Positions 11,696 to 24,255 are shown, counted from the stretch's first letter. The stretch: 64,000 nt of DNA from Haberlea rhodopensis (GCA_907163345.1 CAJQUN010000468.1:248001-312000), one strand, 5' to 3'. Program-made: numbers and translations. Notes: generated from the sequence alone by a model not told the origin.

Positions 11696-11978
11696 ATATG
11701 GGTCTGGGGAAGACCAGGACCAATTGTCATCCCTAGCTAACTCACAAGATAAACTAGTCTATGGGTGGATCGAGTTGTCCAAAGCATGAGAAGGCTGCGA
11801 AAAGTAGGTCGTCGGACGGATACAAGTTAGAAAATGGTTGAAAAAGGAACAACAAGATACATGGAAACATTCATGACTCCTTTGATTCACGTGACAAATA
11901 TGTTCTTAAAATCTACAAAATTAGATTTGGATAAGTATTAAAAGAAAATTGAGTTGTACAAGATTTTCACAGAAACCC

Positions 11979-12215
11979 CATTATGTTTGGATTAAAGGAC
12001 TTGGAATAAATGGATTAAAAATTACTCACTCAAATCTGTCATTTTTGTTTGGGTAAAAAATTAAATTATATATTTCAAATTCCTCATTGTTTAATATTTT
12101 TCCTTTGCATTTTGAAGGATTTAAAATGGCAACCAACCACATGTCATTTCAAATCCATGAATTTTAAATGGTAAGATTCCAAATCATTTCCTCCGAATCA
12201 AATACCCCATCTAAA
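11979..12215. mobile_element. Possible MITE
   Basis: Left phrase CCCCATTATGTTTGGATTAA and right phrase GAATCAAATACCCCAT are inverted and imperfect, enclosing about 200 bp of AT-rich sequence. No clear target duplication. Confidence 0.35.
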
Positions 12216-12424
12216 TGCAACTGAAATGATTTCTACGCAGAGGATTTGATTCCTAATAATTGTAGTACTCTATATCTATAAATATGGATCTTAAGATGAA
12301 TTTAAAATCATAATTAAGCTTTAGACTAACTTATATAGTTGAAGCAGTCCGTAAAAAGTAGTCTCAAACTTTTATGACTAACCATTTTCTGATATTATTG
12401 TTATTAGTGATTTGCTAGTTCTGA

Positions 12425-12800
12425 TGGTTAGGGTAAATTAAAAAAAATGATCCTATAAAATAGGGACATTTACAATATCAGTCCCACATTTTTAGGACTA
12501 ATCAAATATAATCCCATATAAATTATTTTTATTTAATAATAGTCTCAAACTTTTGTTTTAATCGATACTAGTCCCAAACTTTCATTTTTAATCAAAAGTG
12601 TTCTCATTGCCTCATATTCAATTATGACACTAATTTTGTTAAAAAAACAATTTATGTGGGACTAAATTTGTTAAAAAAAATTATGTGAGATATTTTTTTA
12701 TTAAAAACAATTTCCGTTGGACTATATTTGATTACTTCTAAAAAATTGTGACTCGTATTGAAAAGTTTCTCTCTATAAGACCATTTTTGGAATTTACAGT
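12425..12800. repeat. AT-rich MITE-like repeat, copy 3
   Basis: Most complete copy. The left end GTAAATTAAAAAAAATGATC and the right end, reverse-complemented, GTAAATTCCAAAAATGGTC form an imperfect inverted repeat of about 30 bp. The interior carries the family phrases (AGTCCCAAACTTTCA, TTAATCAAAAGTGTTCTC). Confidence 0.55.
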
Positions 12801-13639
12801 GTCTAAGTTGGGCAACGCAACTGGAGCTCGTGAGTAGAGCATGTAGGAGACATAAGTCAAATAAAACTCAGAAATAAAGGATTCATCTTTCTCAAAACAA
12901 AAACAAAAACAAAACAAAAAAAGATACAAAGGATACTTAGAATATTTATCCATTCTGTTGAGAATATGGAAAATTCTAAAAATCTTCATGTAAATTTGAC
13001 TGAGATTGGTAAAAACTTGGTCTTAGTAAACTAAATTAGTATATTTTTCATTTTTTTTCATAAACATCGTTGGCATGGTCGGCTTTCAGGATAAAAAAAA
13101 GGACTAGAATTTTAAAAATAAACTACTTATTACACTAAGATCAAATTATGAATAACTAACGTGCCTTAAACCTATATAAGCAACAATGCCTTTAAACAAA
13201 TTGTTTCACAATCAGTGATGCAAATACAATTAATATATTTATTATTATTATTATTATTATTTACTAATTATTAATATAAATTTATTTTTATGATAATAAC
13301 ATGCATGTTCCACATAATAATAAGATATTATAATGATTAATTCTGGACCGTGGAACACTTTCTATAGAATCTTTTGACCTTTGTTCGGTATGCTATTAAT
13401 CTAATTTACTTAATTAATTTGTTTGGTTAGTTCACTTGTGAACGAAACCTTGTAGTACTTACAAAAAAACTATAATATTATTAGTATTTTGTGGTCCTGA
13501 CAGCTCAAGCATAGCTTCCAAATTTTTACTAAATCTTACAAATTTAATGGAAAATCTTGAATTATATCAAGAATACACACACACACATACATATATGTGT
13601 GTGTACTGATACATATATATGATTTTAAAAAAAATATTT
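12801..13639. other. Intergenic with microsatellites
   Basis: No gene. (ATT)n at about 13238-13262 and an ACAC/ATAT/GTGT imperfect palindrome at 13573-13606. Confidence 0.5.
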
Positions 13640-14290
13640 AATTGGTTAAATTATAAAAAATGCTCTCACGTAGTGTTCTTTATCATAGCAGTCAAAACTT
13701 TTAGAATTAAATAAATATAGTCCCATAAATTTTTTTTTTAAGAAAAGTGATCTCACCGAAAATATTTTAACAAATATAATCTTACGAAAATTATTTTTTT
13801 AATAAAAGTACTCTTAAGACCACATTTTCATTTTTAGAAAACAAAACGAACATGTGTTGTGCACAAATCTGTTCAAGAGCAAAGCACCTCATGCGGGCAT
13901 ATGTGCACGACACATATCCATTATGTTTGTTTTTAATGGACAAGTGGTCTTGAGACCATTCGTTGGAGTGTCTGAATAAGACTCACAACAATTCATCTGG
14001 GCAGTTCATAGATGAGTCTGCGTATTGTCTATGTTACAACAAGCCTGACTCATTGACATCCATGTGGTGCATCCTTCCATGTTCATATTTCGGTTAGTAC
14101 AAGCTTTTTGTTGCCACTGTATAAGAAAACTAAGTTAATCATCGTCTATAGTTTTGACTTGGTTATAAGTGCTTGATCCTAACACCATTTTTGATAAAAA
14201 CAATCTATGTTAGACTATATTTGTTTAGCCTTAAATATTGAGACTAATGCTACAAAGGGCATTTAGTAATCATTCTTATAATTTACTTTT
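13640..14290. repeat. AT-rich MITE-like repeat, copy 4, probably split by a TRIM LTR
   Basis: The left arm (13640-13860) and right arm (14185-14290) each match the family, but about 320 bp of foreign sequence lies between them. That insert ends TGCTTGATCCTAACA at 14184, the same terminus as the TRIM LTRs at 16279 (direct) and 17296/17610 (inverted). I read it as a TRIM solo LTR inserted into the MITE; its left end is not clear. Confidence 0.35.
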
Positions 14291-14679
14291 TTTATTTAAA
14301 TTTTCGTAAGAACATGTGTATGTTATGTATTGGTTCTATCTAAAGATGAATTCATTAGAGTAGCTAATTTGATTTAACAATGAACAAATGATTAAAAACA
14401 TAATCCACAAGGCAATCAGAAACTCCTTAACTAGCGAAATGCCATTAAATGGTTAATAAATTATTGGAATCACATACTTGTTTTTATCACACTAACCTAT
14501 TATTTCATGCTTAAATTAAATTTCTCATGCCCCAACACTCCATAGGAAGATTTTAAAAATTATCTTTGGTCAACTCCTTGTCTCTCTCTCACACATATAT
14601 ATAAGTTAGATTATATTATTTTATTTTTACAATATTATAAAGATTGAGAGGACGATAATGATACTTGTTATGATATTAA

Positions 14680-14795
14680 TTTTTTTTTAAGAGAATAAGG
14701 AGCTAAATATTTTTCCACACACTGCGAGACTCGAATTCGAATCTCTCCAAAGTGGAGGTGGGCTCATATCAACTGTACTAGGTCCAAGAGCTCGT
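14680..14795 (-). mobile_element. tRNA-derived SINE, copy 2
   Basis: The reverse complement aligns through its whole length with the SINE at 20139-20250: GAGCTCTTGG, CCACTTTGGAGAGA, TCGAATTCGAGTCTCGC, AAAAATATTTAGC, then an A-rich tail. The box B region (TCGAATTCGAGTCTC) is better preserved here than in the other copy, and box A is decayed. Confidence 0.6.
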
Positions 14796-14803
14796 CGTTA
14801 TGT

Positions 14804-16076
14804 TAAATTTTGATAACCCACAAAATATTACACTAAAATAACCCTATTAAAAAATTATTTTAAATAATTATAAGTTTCAGATATTTATATAATAATTGGT
14901 TTAACTCCAAAAACCACATGTGCACAATATCACTGTTATATTGCAATATTACTCTAAAGTAAATCCTCATTAACGTAATCCATGATATTACAACACTTGA
15001 CCTAATTTTGACAACGATTAATTTGTTAAATTTATTCGTAGATATAAAAATTATAGGTATTATTCAACTAAACACACTATTAGCAGTAGATACAATGGGC
15101 GCAAAAGGATGATCAACATCTCTTCAGTAAAAGTTTTATATGTAAATTTTGAAATACAGATTTCAAAACCGAAATATACACTACTGGTAGGGGAAAATTA
15201 TAATGTTCGTCATATAACTTTTTATTGTTAGTTTTGTAAGTTGTTAGAGTCAGTTCAGTCCTAATCTAATAAATCATTTTCCGTCTCAGCGTTGATGTGA
15301 TGTCGAAATGATAATGTGGCACCATAAATTGATGATATGAAACCAAAAATTGCTGATTTAGCATAAGATATTATTAATATTTTACTTACCACGTCAGCAC
15401 TTCCAATAAAAATTGACTAAAAGTAATGACCAACTTATTCAAGTAAGACCGAATTTTTACGACTTTCAACGCTAAAAATAGAAAATGAGAAGCTAAATGA
15501 CTACAATTGTAATTTTCTCCACAAAGATGAATATTATTTTGGGGGGAAATTCTGGATCGACCCACTTAAATTTTTTTTATAACAAAACTTACTTGTAATA
15601 CAATGTAAATCACTAAGATTATTAATATATATAATAATATAAGAGGCAGAAATGCACGAACATGAGATATCCAAAATCTTTGTCTCAATCAACTTCCCCA
15701 CGTTAGACGACTGTGTCCAAAAGAACACAACAATTTAAAGCAAACCAAATATTTGGTGATGCATGCAAATCATCGATGAATATTAATCTCCTTTACACGC
15801 ATTCTGCATGCAGATACTAATTCATTCAGTACAAATAAAACGAGTATGAATAATTATAGTACATTCAAATTAATAAAAGAAATATAAAAACGAGTATGTT
15901 TTATTTTTTTTATAAAAAAAAAAAAAGTTTTATCCTCAAATCAGACACATGGAATTTCCCACTAATTTTATAACCCTTATTCTGAATAATTAGTTACTTA
16001 TTGTCTTTCTTTCTTTTTTCTCTAATGGATTGATAAGGTATATAGTCTAATTTTTAGTTGTGCATTATAAAGTTAA
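14804..16076. other. Intergenic, nothing recognised
   Basis: AT-rich, with an A/T homopolymer patch at 15905-15930. Short open frames only. Confidence 0.5.
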
Positions 16077-16279
16077 TGTTAGGAGTGGCGTACTCATCCA
16101 TTCTTCTGTGTATTGTTGACAAATGTGCAATCATCTACCGTCTAAGACATAATAAGTTTGGCACACACGTGGTGTATCCTCTCATGTCCACATGTTGTTT
16201 GTACGAGATTTTGCATTACTGTATAAAAAAATAAATAAAGTTGTGACCTTTGGCTGATGGTAAGCATTTGATCCTAACA
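16077..16279 (-). mobile_element. TRIM solo LTR
   Basis: 203 bp starting TGTTAGGAGTGG and ending GATCCTAACA, so both ends carry the TGTTAGGA/TCCTAACA inverted terminus of the complete TRIM at 17296-17839. Flanks are GTTAA and ATTAA, a 4-of-5 match for a target duplication. Confidence 0.5.
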
Positions 16280-16758
16280 ATTAATTTAGTACTTTTAGTG
16301 GCACTTGCATCACTTTTATAACATATAATAAATTAACTTCGAGTTTTGGATGTATATAGGCTTTTTAATGTATTATCATATACAAAATAGTTTTTTGTTG
16401 AAAATAATTTTAATATGTGCATATTATAAAAATTATTTAAATCACTACTTTGAATTTATTTATAAAGGCTTTTTTAACAGAGTCAATGAGTTCGTCAATT
16501 TTATTTCTGATTTTTTTAATGATTAAATTAGATATTGTTAAATTTAAATTTTTTAAAATTTATTCTATATACTATGTAATATTTTAAGCAAATGTGAATA
16601 TGTGTTTGACAACTGATTGTGTAAAATGAAAGAAATCTTGACAAGGAAACAGATTAAATTCTCAACAAAGTTGGCAGAAATTAGGTTTAATGATTAATAT
16701 CTTGTTGTGTCTATCTGTTTGCCAAAGAATCTTTATTTGAAAATGATTGAAATTAATT

Positions 16759-17083
16759 TATTGGAAGGCAGTTCCAATAAATCTTTATTTATTGGAGGCA
16801 CTTTCCTTGCTCGATCATATCCTAGACTGTATGGTTTGAAGGACCTAATTTGGCTTTCATGGTTCCTGCACTCGCTTGGTCATGACCTTGTGTTTCGGTT
16901 GTGACCCACTTTACCATTTCTCATTTTAGTATGTATATTAATAGATGTGTTTTAGGCAGTATCCATGTGTGGCAAATGTATGTCTTGCTGTCTGTTTTGT
17001 TTTCGTCGTGTTTTAAGATTTTTTATTTGGACTTTGATTGTACTTGTCTGTTAATTTAAATAATCTATGTTTCTGTTTTAAAA
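16759..17083 (+). mobile_element. 5'-truncated LINE with 19 bp target duplication
   Basis: An exact 19 bp direct repeat AAAATGATTGAAATTAATT lies at 16740-16758 and 17084-17102. The 325 bp between ends in a pyrimidine/T-rich tail and short A run (TTCTGTTTTAAAA), the pattern of target-primed reverse transcription. The insert includes an open reading stretch up to 16904 that may be the last residues of a LINE ORF2; I see no diagnostic motif. Confidence 0.75.
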
Positions 17084-17295
17084 AAAATGATTGAAATTAA
17101 TTAAGAAGTGAGAAACTTCTCAAACTATGGGTATGCATGCAATTTTCAATTAATTAATCAATTAAAAATTAATTAATAACTTTTGACTTTAGGATTACTA
17201 TATCCAAGTTCGCAAAAAAAAATAGTAAGTACTCTATTCGTCTCCATTGCAAGAGTTTTGTAAGATCAATCATTTGTCACTTTTTCAAAAGTTAA

Positions 17296-17839
17296 TGTTA
17301 GGATCAAGTATTTACCATTAAGCTAAAAGCTATAGCATTTAGTAGAGGTACGACTTTATTTCTATATAGTGGCAGCGCAAGCCCCATACTTAGCGACAAA
17401 TAGGCATAATGAGCTGCACCCTTTATGTGCCAATATGCTAGGTTGTTTAGCCAATATACAACTGATGACCGCACCTTCTACGAGCGCACAAAAAGACTTG
17501 TTGGGCATACCCCCACCCAACAAACATCCCCCCCCCCCCCCCCCCCCCAAACCATCCAAAAAAGTGCTTTCTAGGCGGCTCAAACACATGACCTCACTCT
17601 GATACCAATTGTTAGGATCAAACTCTTGCCACTAAGCTAAAAGTTATAGCTTGTAGAAGAAACGCAATTTTATTTTCTTTTAGTGGCAGTGCAAAGCCTC
17701 GTACTAAGCGACAGATGGACACGAGAGGCTGCACCAAATAGGTGCTAATGGGCCAGACTGTTAAGCTAATAGACGACAGATGACTGCACATTCGCACACG
17801 AGTGCACAGAATGACTTGCTGGGGGTATCCCATCCAACA
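17296..17839 (-). mobile_element. Complete TRIM retrotransposon
   Basis: Two direct repeats of 227 and 230 bp (17296-17522, 17610-17839) begin TGTTAGGATCAA and end CCCAACA / TCCAACA. They are diverged (roughly 75% by eye) but collinear. The 87 bp between them contains, on the minus strand, TGGTATCAGAGTGAGG (17592-17607), an initiator-tRNA-Met primer site next to the 5' LTR. An uninterrupted C21 run (17528-17548), which is G21 on the element strand, sits next to the 3' LTR where the polypurine tract belongs. No coding capacity. Target duplication not visible. Confidence 0.75.
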
Positions 17840-18926
17840 ACTATAACTGATGATAAGAATGTAACTCAAATCTTCTAAATTGTATGCATCCCAAGCGACA
17901 AATTTCGATCTCTTTCATAACATAGATAATTATTACTTCCAAACCAACTAATACATTATCATCTTGTCCTAATTTTATATTAATTTAAAATCTTTCACAA
18001 AAAGAAAGCTCTTCCTAATAGAGTCGGGGATAATAAATTTAAAATTCATGGTACGCAAAGCTCTAAGGATTATATATTATCAAAATGCACACGAGAACTC
18101 AAATCTAAACATTTAAAAAAAATTAAATCTAAAAAAAAAATTATTTAGATAGATCGCTCGTCAATGTTTTAAATATTAGATAGCTCGCCTTCAATTTAAT
18201 TGTTTCTTTGAAAATAAAATAAATCGAAATTGAAAATAAAATAATTATATCTTAAAATATTACCCATTATTTTGAATGATACTTATACGAACACAAGAAT
18301 CTTCACTTTATTCAATTATTACTTCGGAATTATTCTTGACTATCTTATGGGGCACTACCTCAAATATTGGATTAATTTTTCATATTTGTCAATGTCCCAC
18401 TTCTTTATGCAGGACCCAATTCATTGTAAATATATGACATTAGTCCAGTCCATGTGGGAGTGCCTCATGGGTAGCCAAGAAATAACCATTATTTCGTTCA
18501 TATACTGTTTGATTTTTGTCTATTATTCTATTAAAGTTCTAAAATTAATTTAATTTATTATATTTTAATAGTTTGATTCCTTCACCTAAAAGCTTGAAAC
18601 AAGACAAAATTCTTAGCTTGCATTGACTTGCATCAAAGTTTAGAAAAAAGGCCTGATCATTTAATTATTTAACTTGTTTTAAAAATCTTTGAGGGTCGGT
18701 GACAAAGTTGACAATTTTTTGACTAATTCTCAAGTAGAAATTAATCCATGAAGGATAATTATATTATGCTAAATTTCTTCAACGAGATATAACAAAAGTT
18801 TATATAAATTTCTTTGAAAAAAAATGAAATGGTCTTAGTTCTGAACAAGAAAGCTAATTGTCTCCTGCTGTCCATTGAGTCCCGATTTATAGTCACATGA
18901 TTCGCCGAATTTGCCTTGGCGTTTAA
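17840..18926. other. Intergenic, nothing recognised
   Basis: The open frame at 18272-18553 encodes a hydrophobic low-complexity chain with no family resemblance; treated as chance. Confidence 0.5.
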
Positions 18927-19240
18927 GGGTGTGTATTGGATTGTTTATTTAAAGTGCTTCTATGTTGCTTTTGCTTGAAGTTGATTTTAAGCAAAAGTAT
19001 TGAGTGCTTGATACTCAAATAAAAAAGCATGTTAATGAACTTCAAATTATTACAAAATTGTCGTCGTTCAACTTAAAACAACCAGCAACATTTCATGATT
19101 TCTTCTCAGTTTCTGTTTTTACTTTTTTTTAGAGAAGTAATAATAGACTAAGGAATCAAACAACCAAAATCTTTTTTAGTTTTAGTTATCTGAAAAGCAG
19201 ATAATTAGTTTTCAAAAGTAATCCAAAACACTTCGTAAGT
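18927..19240. mobile_element. Possible MITE
   Basis: Left end GGGTGTGTATTGGATT and right end (reverse complement) GAAGTGTTTTGGATTAC are inverted. The interior contains an internal foldback of the AAAGTGCTTCTATGTTGC / GCTTTTCAGATAACT kind seen in many plant MITEs. Confidence 0.4.
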
Positions 19241-19332
19241 AACCATGCTTAAGTGAAACATTAATATATTTCTAATGAGTGAGATATTCCAATGACAAGA
19301 GCCGATTCTATTGTAATATTATACGATCCGAT

Positions 19333-19577
19333 TTTTTTTTCATAAGTAAAAATTTATTAGAGGAACACTAGGGGTGTCCCAACACGATACTAAAGTACAA
19401 AACACAGTAAATAATTGTTCCCACCACTGCAAAAACGAAATTGTTAAAAATTGAAATAAAGACATTCTTAAACAATCTACAGGCTTCCTATACCACTCAA
19501 GCGCCGAGTACGGTGGGATGCCTCAATTCGTTGCTGTTATCCACTGCCACGATCTGAATTTGTTCAGATCAACTGTC
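19333..19577 (-). mobile_element. 5'-truncated LINE with 18 bp target duplication
   Basis: AATATTATACGATCCGAT occurs exactly at 19315-19332 and 19578-19595. Between them, on the minus strand, is a LINE-like 3' end: GTTGGGACACCCCTAGTG, an AATAAA-type context (CTAATAAATTT), and an A9 tail (T9 on the plus strand at 19331 onward). Confidence 0.75.
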
Positions 19578-19595
19578 AATATTATACGATCCGAT

Positions 19596-20138
19596 GTTTG
19601 CCATTGTATTCTAAATCATAGTTTATGGTAATAATATGACTAATGATTTTTAATTATATTCATTAAAATATCATTTTTCTTAATCATAAATCACATAATA
19701 CATTATGATAATATGGTTGTCCGGTAATTTTCATCCCAATAATTGCTCTTTAACTTGCATTTGATCAAAACTAATAATAATTTTAGGATTATTTATTGTT
19801 GTTCTAAAAGTTATAGTTATTGACAGGATCGGAGCCATCATTGTAATTTTGGGGGGAGAAATTTTTTTTTAAACATATTAAGGATAAAAGATAATTTTTT
19901 TTTTAAAAAAGCCTATAAAGGCACTTAAAAACAAATTGTGGGGTACGTTTGCCGCCCACCACACCAGCTTCCTCTGCACTTGGCTATTGGTAACAATGAA
20001 ACTCAAATCTTTTAAATTTTATAGTGGCTGAAGATAATTTGGACAATTACGTATGATAATAGAGGTAATTGTTGCTGTTAATTTTGACCTATGAATTAAT
20101 TTTATAGTTTTTTCGGTTGGTTAATTGTCTCAGTTGTG
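19596..20138. other. Intergenic, nothing recognised
   Basis: AT-rich; no repeats or frames that I can name. Confidence 0.5.
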
Positions 20139-20250
20139 AGCTTCTGGGTCTAGCTCAGTTGGTCAGAGCTCACATCCACTTTAGAGAGACTCGAGTTAGA
20201 GTCTTGCGTATACGAAAAAATATTTAGCCCCTGTACCCCTCTAAAAAAAT
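20139..20250 (+). mobile_element. tRNA-derived SINE, copy 1
   Basis: The head contains a clear RNA polymerase III box A (TAGCTCAGTTGG, 20150-20161) and a decayed box B (ACTCGAGTTAGAGTCT). A family-specific body (AAAAAATATTTAGCCCCTGT) and a short A7 tail follow. It is flanked by a diverged direct repeat, TTGTCTCAGTTGTG (20125-20138) and TTATCTCATTTGTG (20251-20264). The tRNA-like fold is not complete, so it is not a tRNA gene. The second copy is at 14680-14795. Confidence 0.65.
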
Positions 20251-21034
20251 TTATCTCATTTGTGTCTTCTATTATACTTAACTTGCAACCCATATAATTA
20301 AATTACAAGTTACAACCAATTAGAAAACTATAAATGCCCTACAATATATATATACTATCTATAATATATATTATAATGTGAGAACACCCTAGAACAATTT
20401 CTTTGTTGAAGTCTTTTTTTCATAATTTCAATATTGACCCTCATATTATATTATGCTAATTTGTTCTATTCCAAGAATACCTCACAATACAAAAACAAAC
20501 TTATCAATCTAAAATTTTAAAAACATAAGCTTTCTTGATAATTTAAAAATATAAACAATTTAAATAAATAAAAAACCAAAAAAACTATTATATTTTATAA
20601 TTCGAATAAATAAAAGAAACAAATTATTAAAAAATATCATGACTTATATAAATATTTATTGTAAGAAAAAATATAGTATATAAAAAATAGGGAAATTTAC
20701 ATTTAAGTACTCTTACCAAACAAGTTTTTTACATAAATCTCTATTTTTTAAAAAGTGTATAAATAAATGTATGAAGGATAAATATCTTTTCACATAAGTT
20801 CATTTTCCAAACTTTGTTTCAAAAATGTCTTTTTTCATTCCCTAAATACCCTAACTTTATGCAATCTCTCTCCTACTTTTTGCATTCTCTCTCTTCCTTT
20901 TAAAATTTATATACTCTTTTTGAAACCTACATTTTGCTTTCTCTCTCCTACTTTTTACATTCTCTCTCCTCTATTTGACATTAATTTTTTTTAAAAAATG
21001 ATATTTACGATTGCCATTAAAATTTTAAAAATAA

Positions 21035-22660
21035 CCGGCGCATGTAAATTATAACTGGTACAAAATTATAATGGTACATGTAAATTATAATTGATGCATG
21101 TAATTTTAATGTTGGATCGGAATCATAACTAATGCATATAAATTATAACTTGTGCATGTAATTATAACCGGTGCATTCAATTATAACAGGTGCATGTAAT
21201 TATAACTGGTGCATGTAATTATAACTGATACATGCAAATTATAACTGGTGCATGTAAATTATAACTGGTGCTTGCAAATTATAACTGGTGCATGTAATTT
21301 AACTGGTGCATGAAAATTATAGCTCGTGCATGTAATTATAACTGATGCATGCAAATTATAACTTGTTCATATAATTATAACGGGGGCGTGTAAATTATAA
21401 CTGGTGCATGCAAATTATAACTGGTGCATGTAATTATAACTGGTGCATGTAAATTATAACTGATGCATGCAAATTATAACTGGTGCATGTAACTATAACT
21501 GGTGCATGCAAATTATAATGGGTGCATGTAATTATAACTGATGCATGTAAATTATAATTGGTGCATGAAAATTACAACACCTCTTATAATTATAACTGGT
21601 GCATGAAATTATAACTGATGCATGCAAATTATAACTGGTGGATGCAAATTATAACTGGTACATGTAGTTATAACTGGTGCATGCAAATTATAATTGGTGC
21701 ATGCAAATTATAACTGGTGCATGCAAATTATAACTGGTACATGTCATTATAACTGGTGCAAGTAACTTATAACTGCTGCATGTAATTATAACTGGTGCAT
21801 GTAAGTTATAACTGTTGCATGTAATTATAATCTGTGCATGTAAATTATAACTGGTGCGTACAATTATAACAGTTGCATTTAAATTAGAACTGGTGCATTC
21901 AAATTATAACCGGTGCATGCAAATTATAACCGGTGCATGTAATTATAACTTGTGCATGTAAATTATAATTGGTGCGCACAAATTATAACTGGAGCATGTA
22001 AATTATAACTGGTGCATACAAATTTTAACTGGTGCATGTAATTATAACTGGTGTATGTAAATTATAACTGTTGCATGTAATTATAAATGGTGCATGTAAT
22101 TATAACTGGTGCATGTAAATTATAACTGGTGTATGCAAATTATAACTGGTGCACGTAATTGTACTGGTGCATGCAAATTATAACTGATGCACGTAATTAT
22201 AACTTGTGCATGTAAATTATAATGGGTGCATATAATTATAACTGGTGCATGTAAATTATAACTTGTGCGTGAGAATTATAACTGATGCATGTAATTATAA
22301 CTGATGCATGTAAATTGTATCTGGTGCATGTAACTATAACTGGTGCATGTCAATTATAACTGGTGCATGTAATTTATAACTGCTGCATGTAATTATAACT
22401 GGTGCATGTAATTATAACTTGTGCATGTAAATTATAACTGGTGCATGTAATTATAACTAGTGAATGCAAATTAAAACTGGTGCATGTAATTATAAATGGT
22501 GCATGTAAATTATAACTGGTTCATGTAAATTATAACTGGTGCAAGTAATTATAACTGGTGCATGTAAATTATAACTGGTGCATGTAATTATAACTGGTGC
22601 ATGTAATCATAAATGGTGCATGTAAATTATAACTGGTTCATGTAAATTATAACTGGTGCA
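21035..22660 (+). repeat. Minisatellite segment 1, unit 19/20 bp
   Basis: Units of the form TGCATGTAATTATAACTGG (19) or TGCATGTAAATTATAACTGG (20), about 83 copies, with point variants (TGCATGCAAATT.., CTGATGCATG). The 19- and 20-mers often alternate, giving a 39 bp higher-order period. Confidence 0.95.
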
Positions 22661-24019
22661 TGATCGTTATTATTTTAAACAATAATTCTCAGTGTAACGA
22701 TTTTAGACCGCAAGTGCACGGTGTCAAGTTTTAGTATAGTGATATAAAAGAAAGGATGTCGAACCCACATGGACTAACGTATAAGTACCAAATAAAATTA
22801 GCAAAATTATATTTAGCCTACGAAAAAGATGATTAATTAACTAATTAAACTAAAGACTTAAAAACTCAAAAATAAAACAACTCCTTTGAAGATGCGAAGG
22901 AATTCCGCTCAAGAAATTTATCACGGTGTTGGTTCAAATGTGTTATCGTCAATGATTTGCTTGTTAAAATAATTACTAATCAATCAATTCTTAAGATGAC
23001 GGATTTCCGAATATAATCAATACACTTTCTCAAACTATATTGAAACTAATATTAAATTGACACAAGTAACTCTCGTTCACTTAAACCAATTTAATATCGA
23101 ATAAATCTCGATGAAAATCGTTAACTTTAAATCTCTCAATTCAAAGTGATCATGTATGTAATTTAATCTCTCGATCTAAATCTTAAACATGCAACATGAA
23201 TTATTATAGCGTATTATAATTTCATCTCTCGACCTCAATTAAATTCACAAATTCAATCAAAGTTAGCTAGGCTTTGATAGCATTAAGGTTATAATTCATG
23301 CACATAAGAATTAATTCACTCAAGCACAACCAAATCAATGAGTCAAGCATAAAATTCCCTAAACTTGATAAAATAAACTTAATTAAATTCAAATCAAATT
23401 AACAAGATGTTTAATCGTCTCTCAACCTCAATAATATGATTTTGGGTCTGATTATGCTCTGAATAATGCCCTCCAATTTCGTGCCCTACTTTCCTAATTT
23501 ATAGAGGAGGGGATGTATGGAAGAGTTTCCAAAAATCAAACCAAATCAAGTCTTTAATTTTCTGAAAATTCTTCGTCTCGATCGATCGGTGCATATGTCT
23601 CGATCAATCGAGCGTCTTTAACTCCCGTTCCTGATTTTCTTTGCCTTGCTCGATCGATCGAGGTTAAGTTGCCGATCGATCGAGCTCTCTTCATTTTTTC
23701 TTGCCAAGTCTCTGCCATTGTCGATCGATCGAACACAAGTTTATGATCGATCGAGCTCTGCTTTTCTTTGTTGGCCAAAACTTCTGCCCCTCTCGATCGA
23801 TCGCCCTCCCGTTCCGATCGATCGGTCATGCCATAATTCAGATTCTTCATTTCTTGCCTTGATTTGATCCGTTTTCTTCATTCTAGCCCAATTCTTCCAT
23901 TTTCCACCTAGATTCCTGAAGCAATCAGATAAATACCAAAAAGCATAACATCTTCCCGGAATCTACACGAAAATATATAAATATCAAAGCAAAAATACTC
24001 GTAATAATCAACACTATCA
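22661..24019 (-). mobile_element. Solo LTR of a Tat/Athila-like gypsy, inserted in the minisatellite
   Basis: 1359 bp from TGATCGTTATT to AACACTATCA, flanked by the perfect duplication GTGCA (22656-22660, 24020-24024), which is part of the satellite unit. On the minus strand the 3' portion reads ...GACACCGTGCACTTGCGG.., parallel to the end of the LTR at 33520-33554 that precedes a tRNA-Asp-type primer site, so the lineage is probably Tat/Ogre or Athila. No internal domain remains, consistent with LTR-LTR recombination. It contains an eight-site CGATCGATCG cluster. Confidence 0.8.
23578..23830. repeat. CGATCGATCG palindrome cluster (8 sites)
   Basis: Sites near 23581, 23601, 23649, 23673, 23720, 23744, 23793 and 23815. 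Seven keep GATCGATC intact and one reads GATCAATC. The spacers share no common sequence. It lies 190-440 bp from the minus-strand start of the solo LTR. Confidence 0.9.
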
Positions 24020-24024
24020 GTGCA

Positions 24025-24255
24025 TGTAATTATAACTGGTGCATGTCAATTAAAACTAGTGCATGTAATTATAACTAATGCATGTAAATTATAACTGGTG
24101 CATGTAAATTATAACTGGTGCATTTAAATTATAACTGGTGCATGTAATTATAACTGGTGCATGTAATTATAACCGGTGCATGTAAATTATTATAACTAGT
24201 GCATGCAAATTATAACCGGTGCATGTAATTATAACTGGTGCATGTAATTATAATT
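24025..24255 (+). repeat. Minisatellite segment 2
   Basis: About 12 units of the same 19/20 bp repeat, isolated between two solo LTRs. Confidence 0.9.

Noticed and set aside
17362..17602. Glycine- or proline-rich open frames over the C21 run
   Set aside because: Produced by the homopolymer inside the TRIM purine tract.
20150..20210. Possible tRNA gene
   Set aside because: Box A is good, but box B is damaged, no acceptor or anticodon stems close, and a second copy shares the non-tRNA body; it is a SINE.
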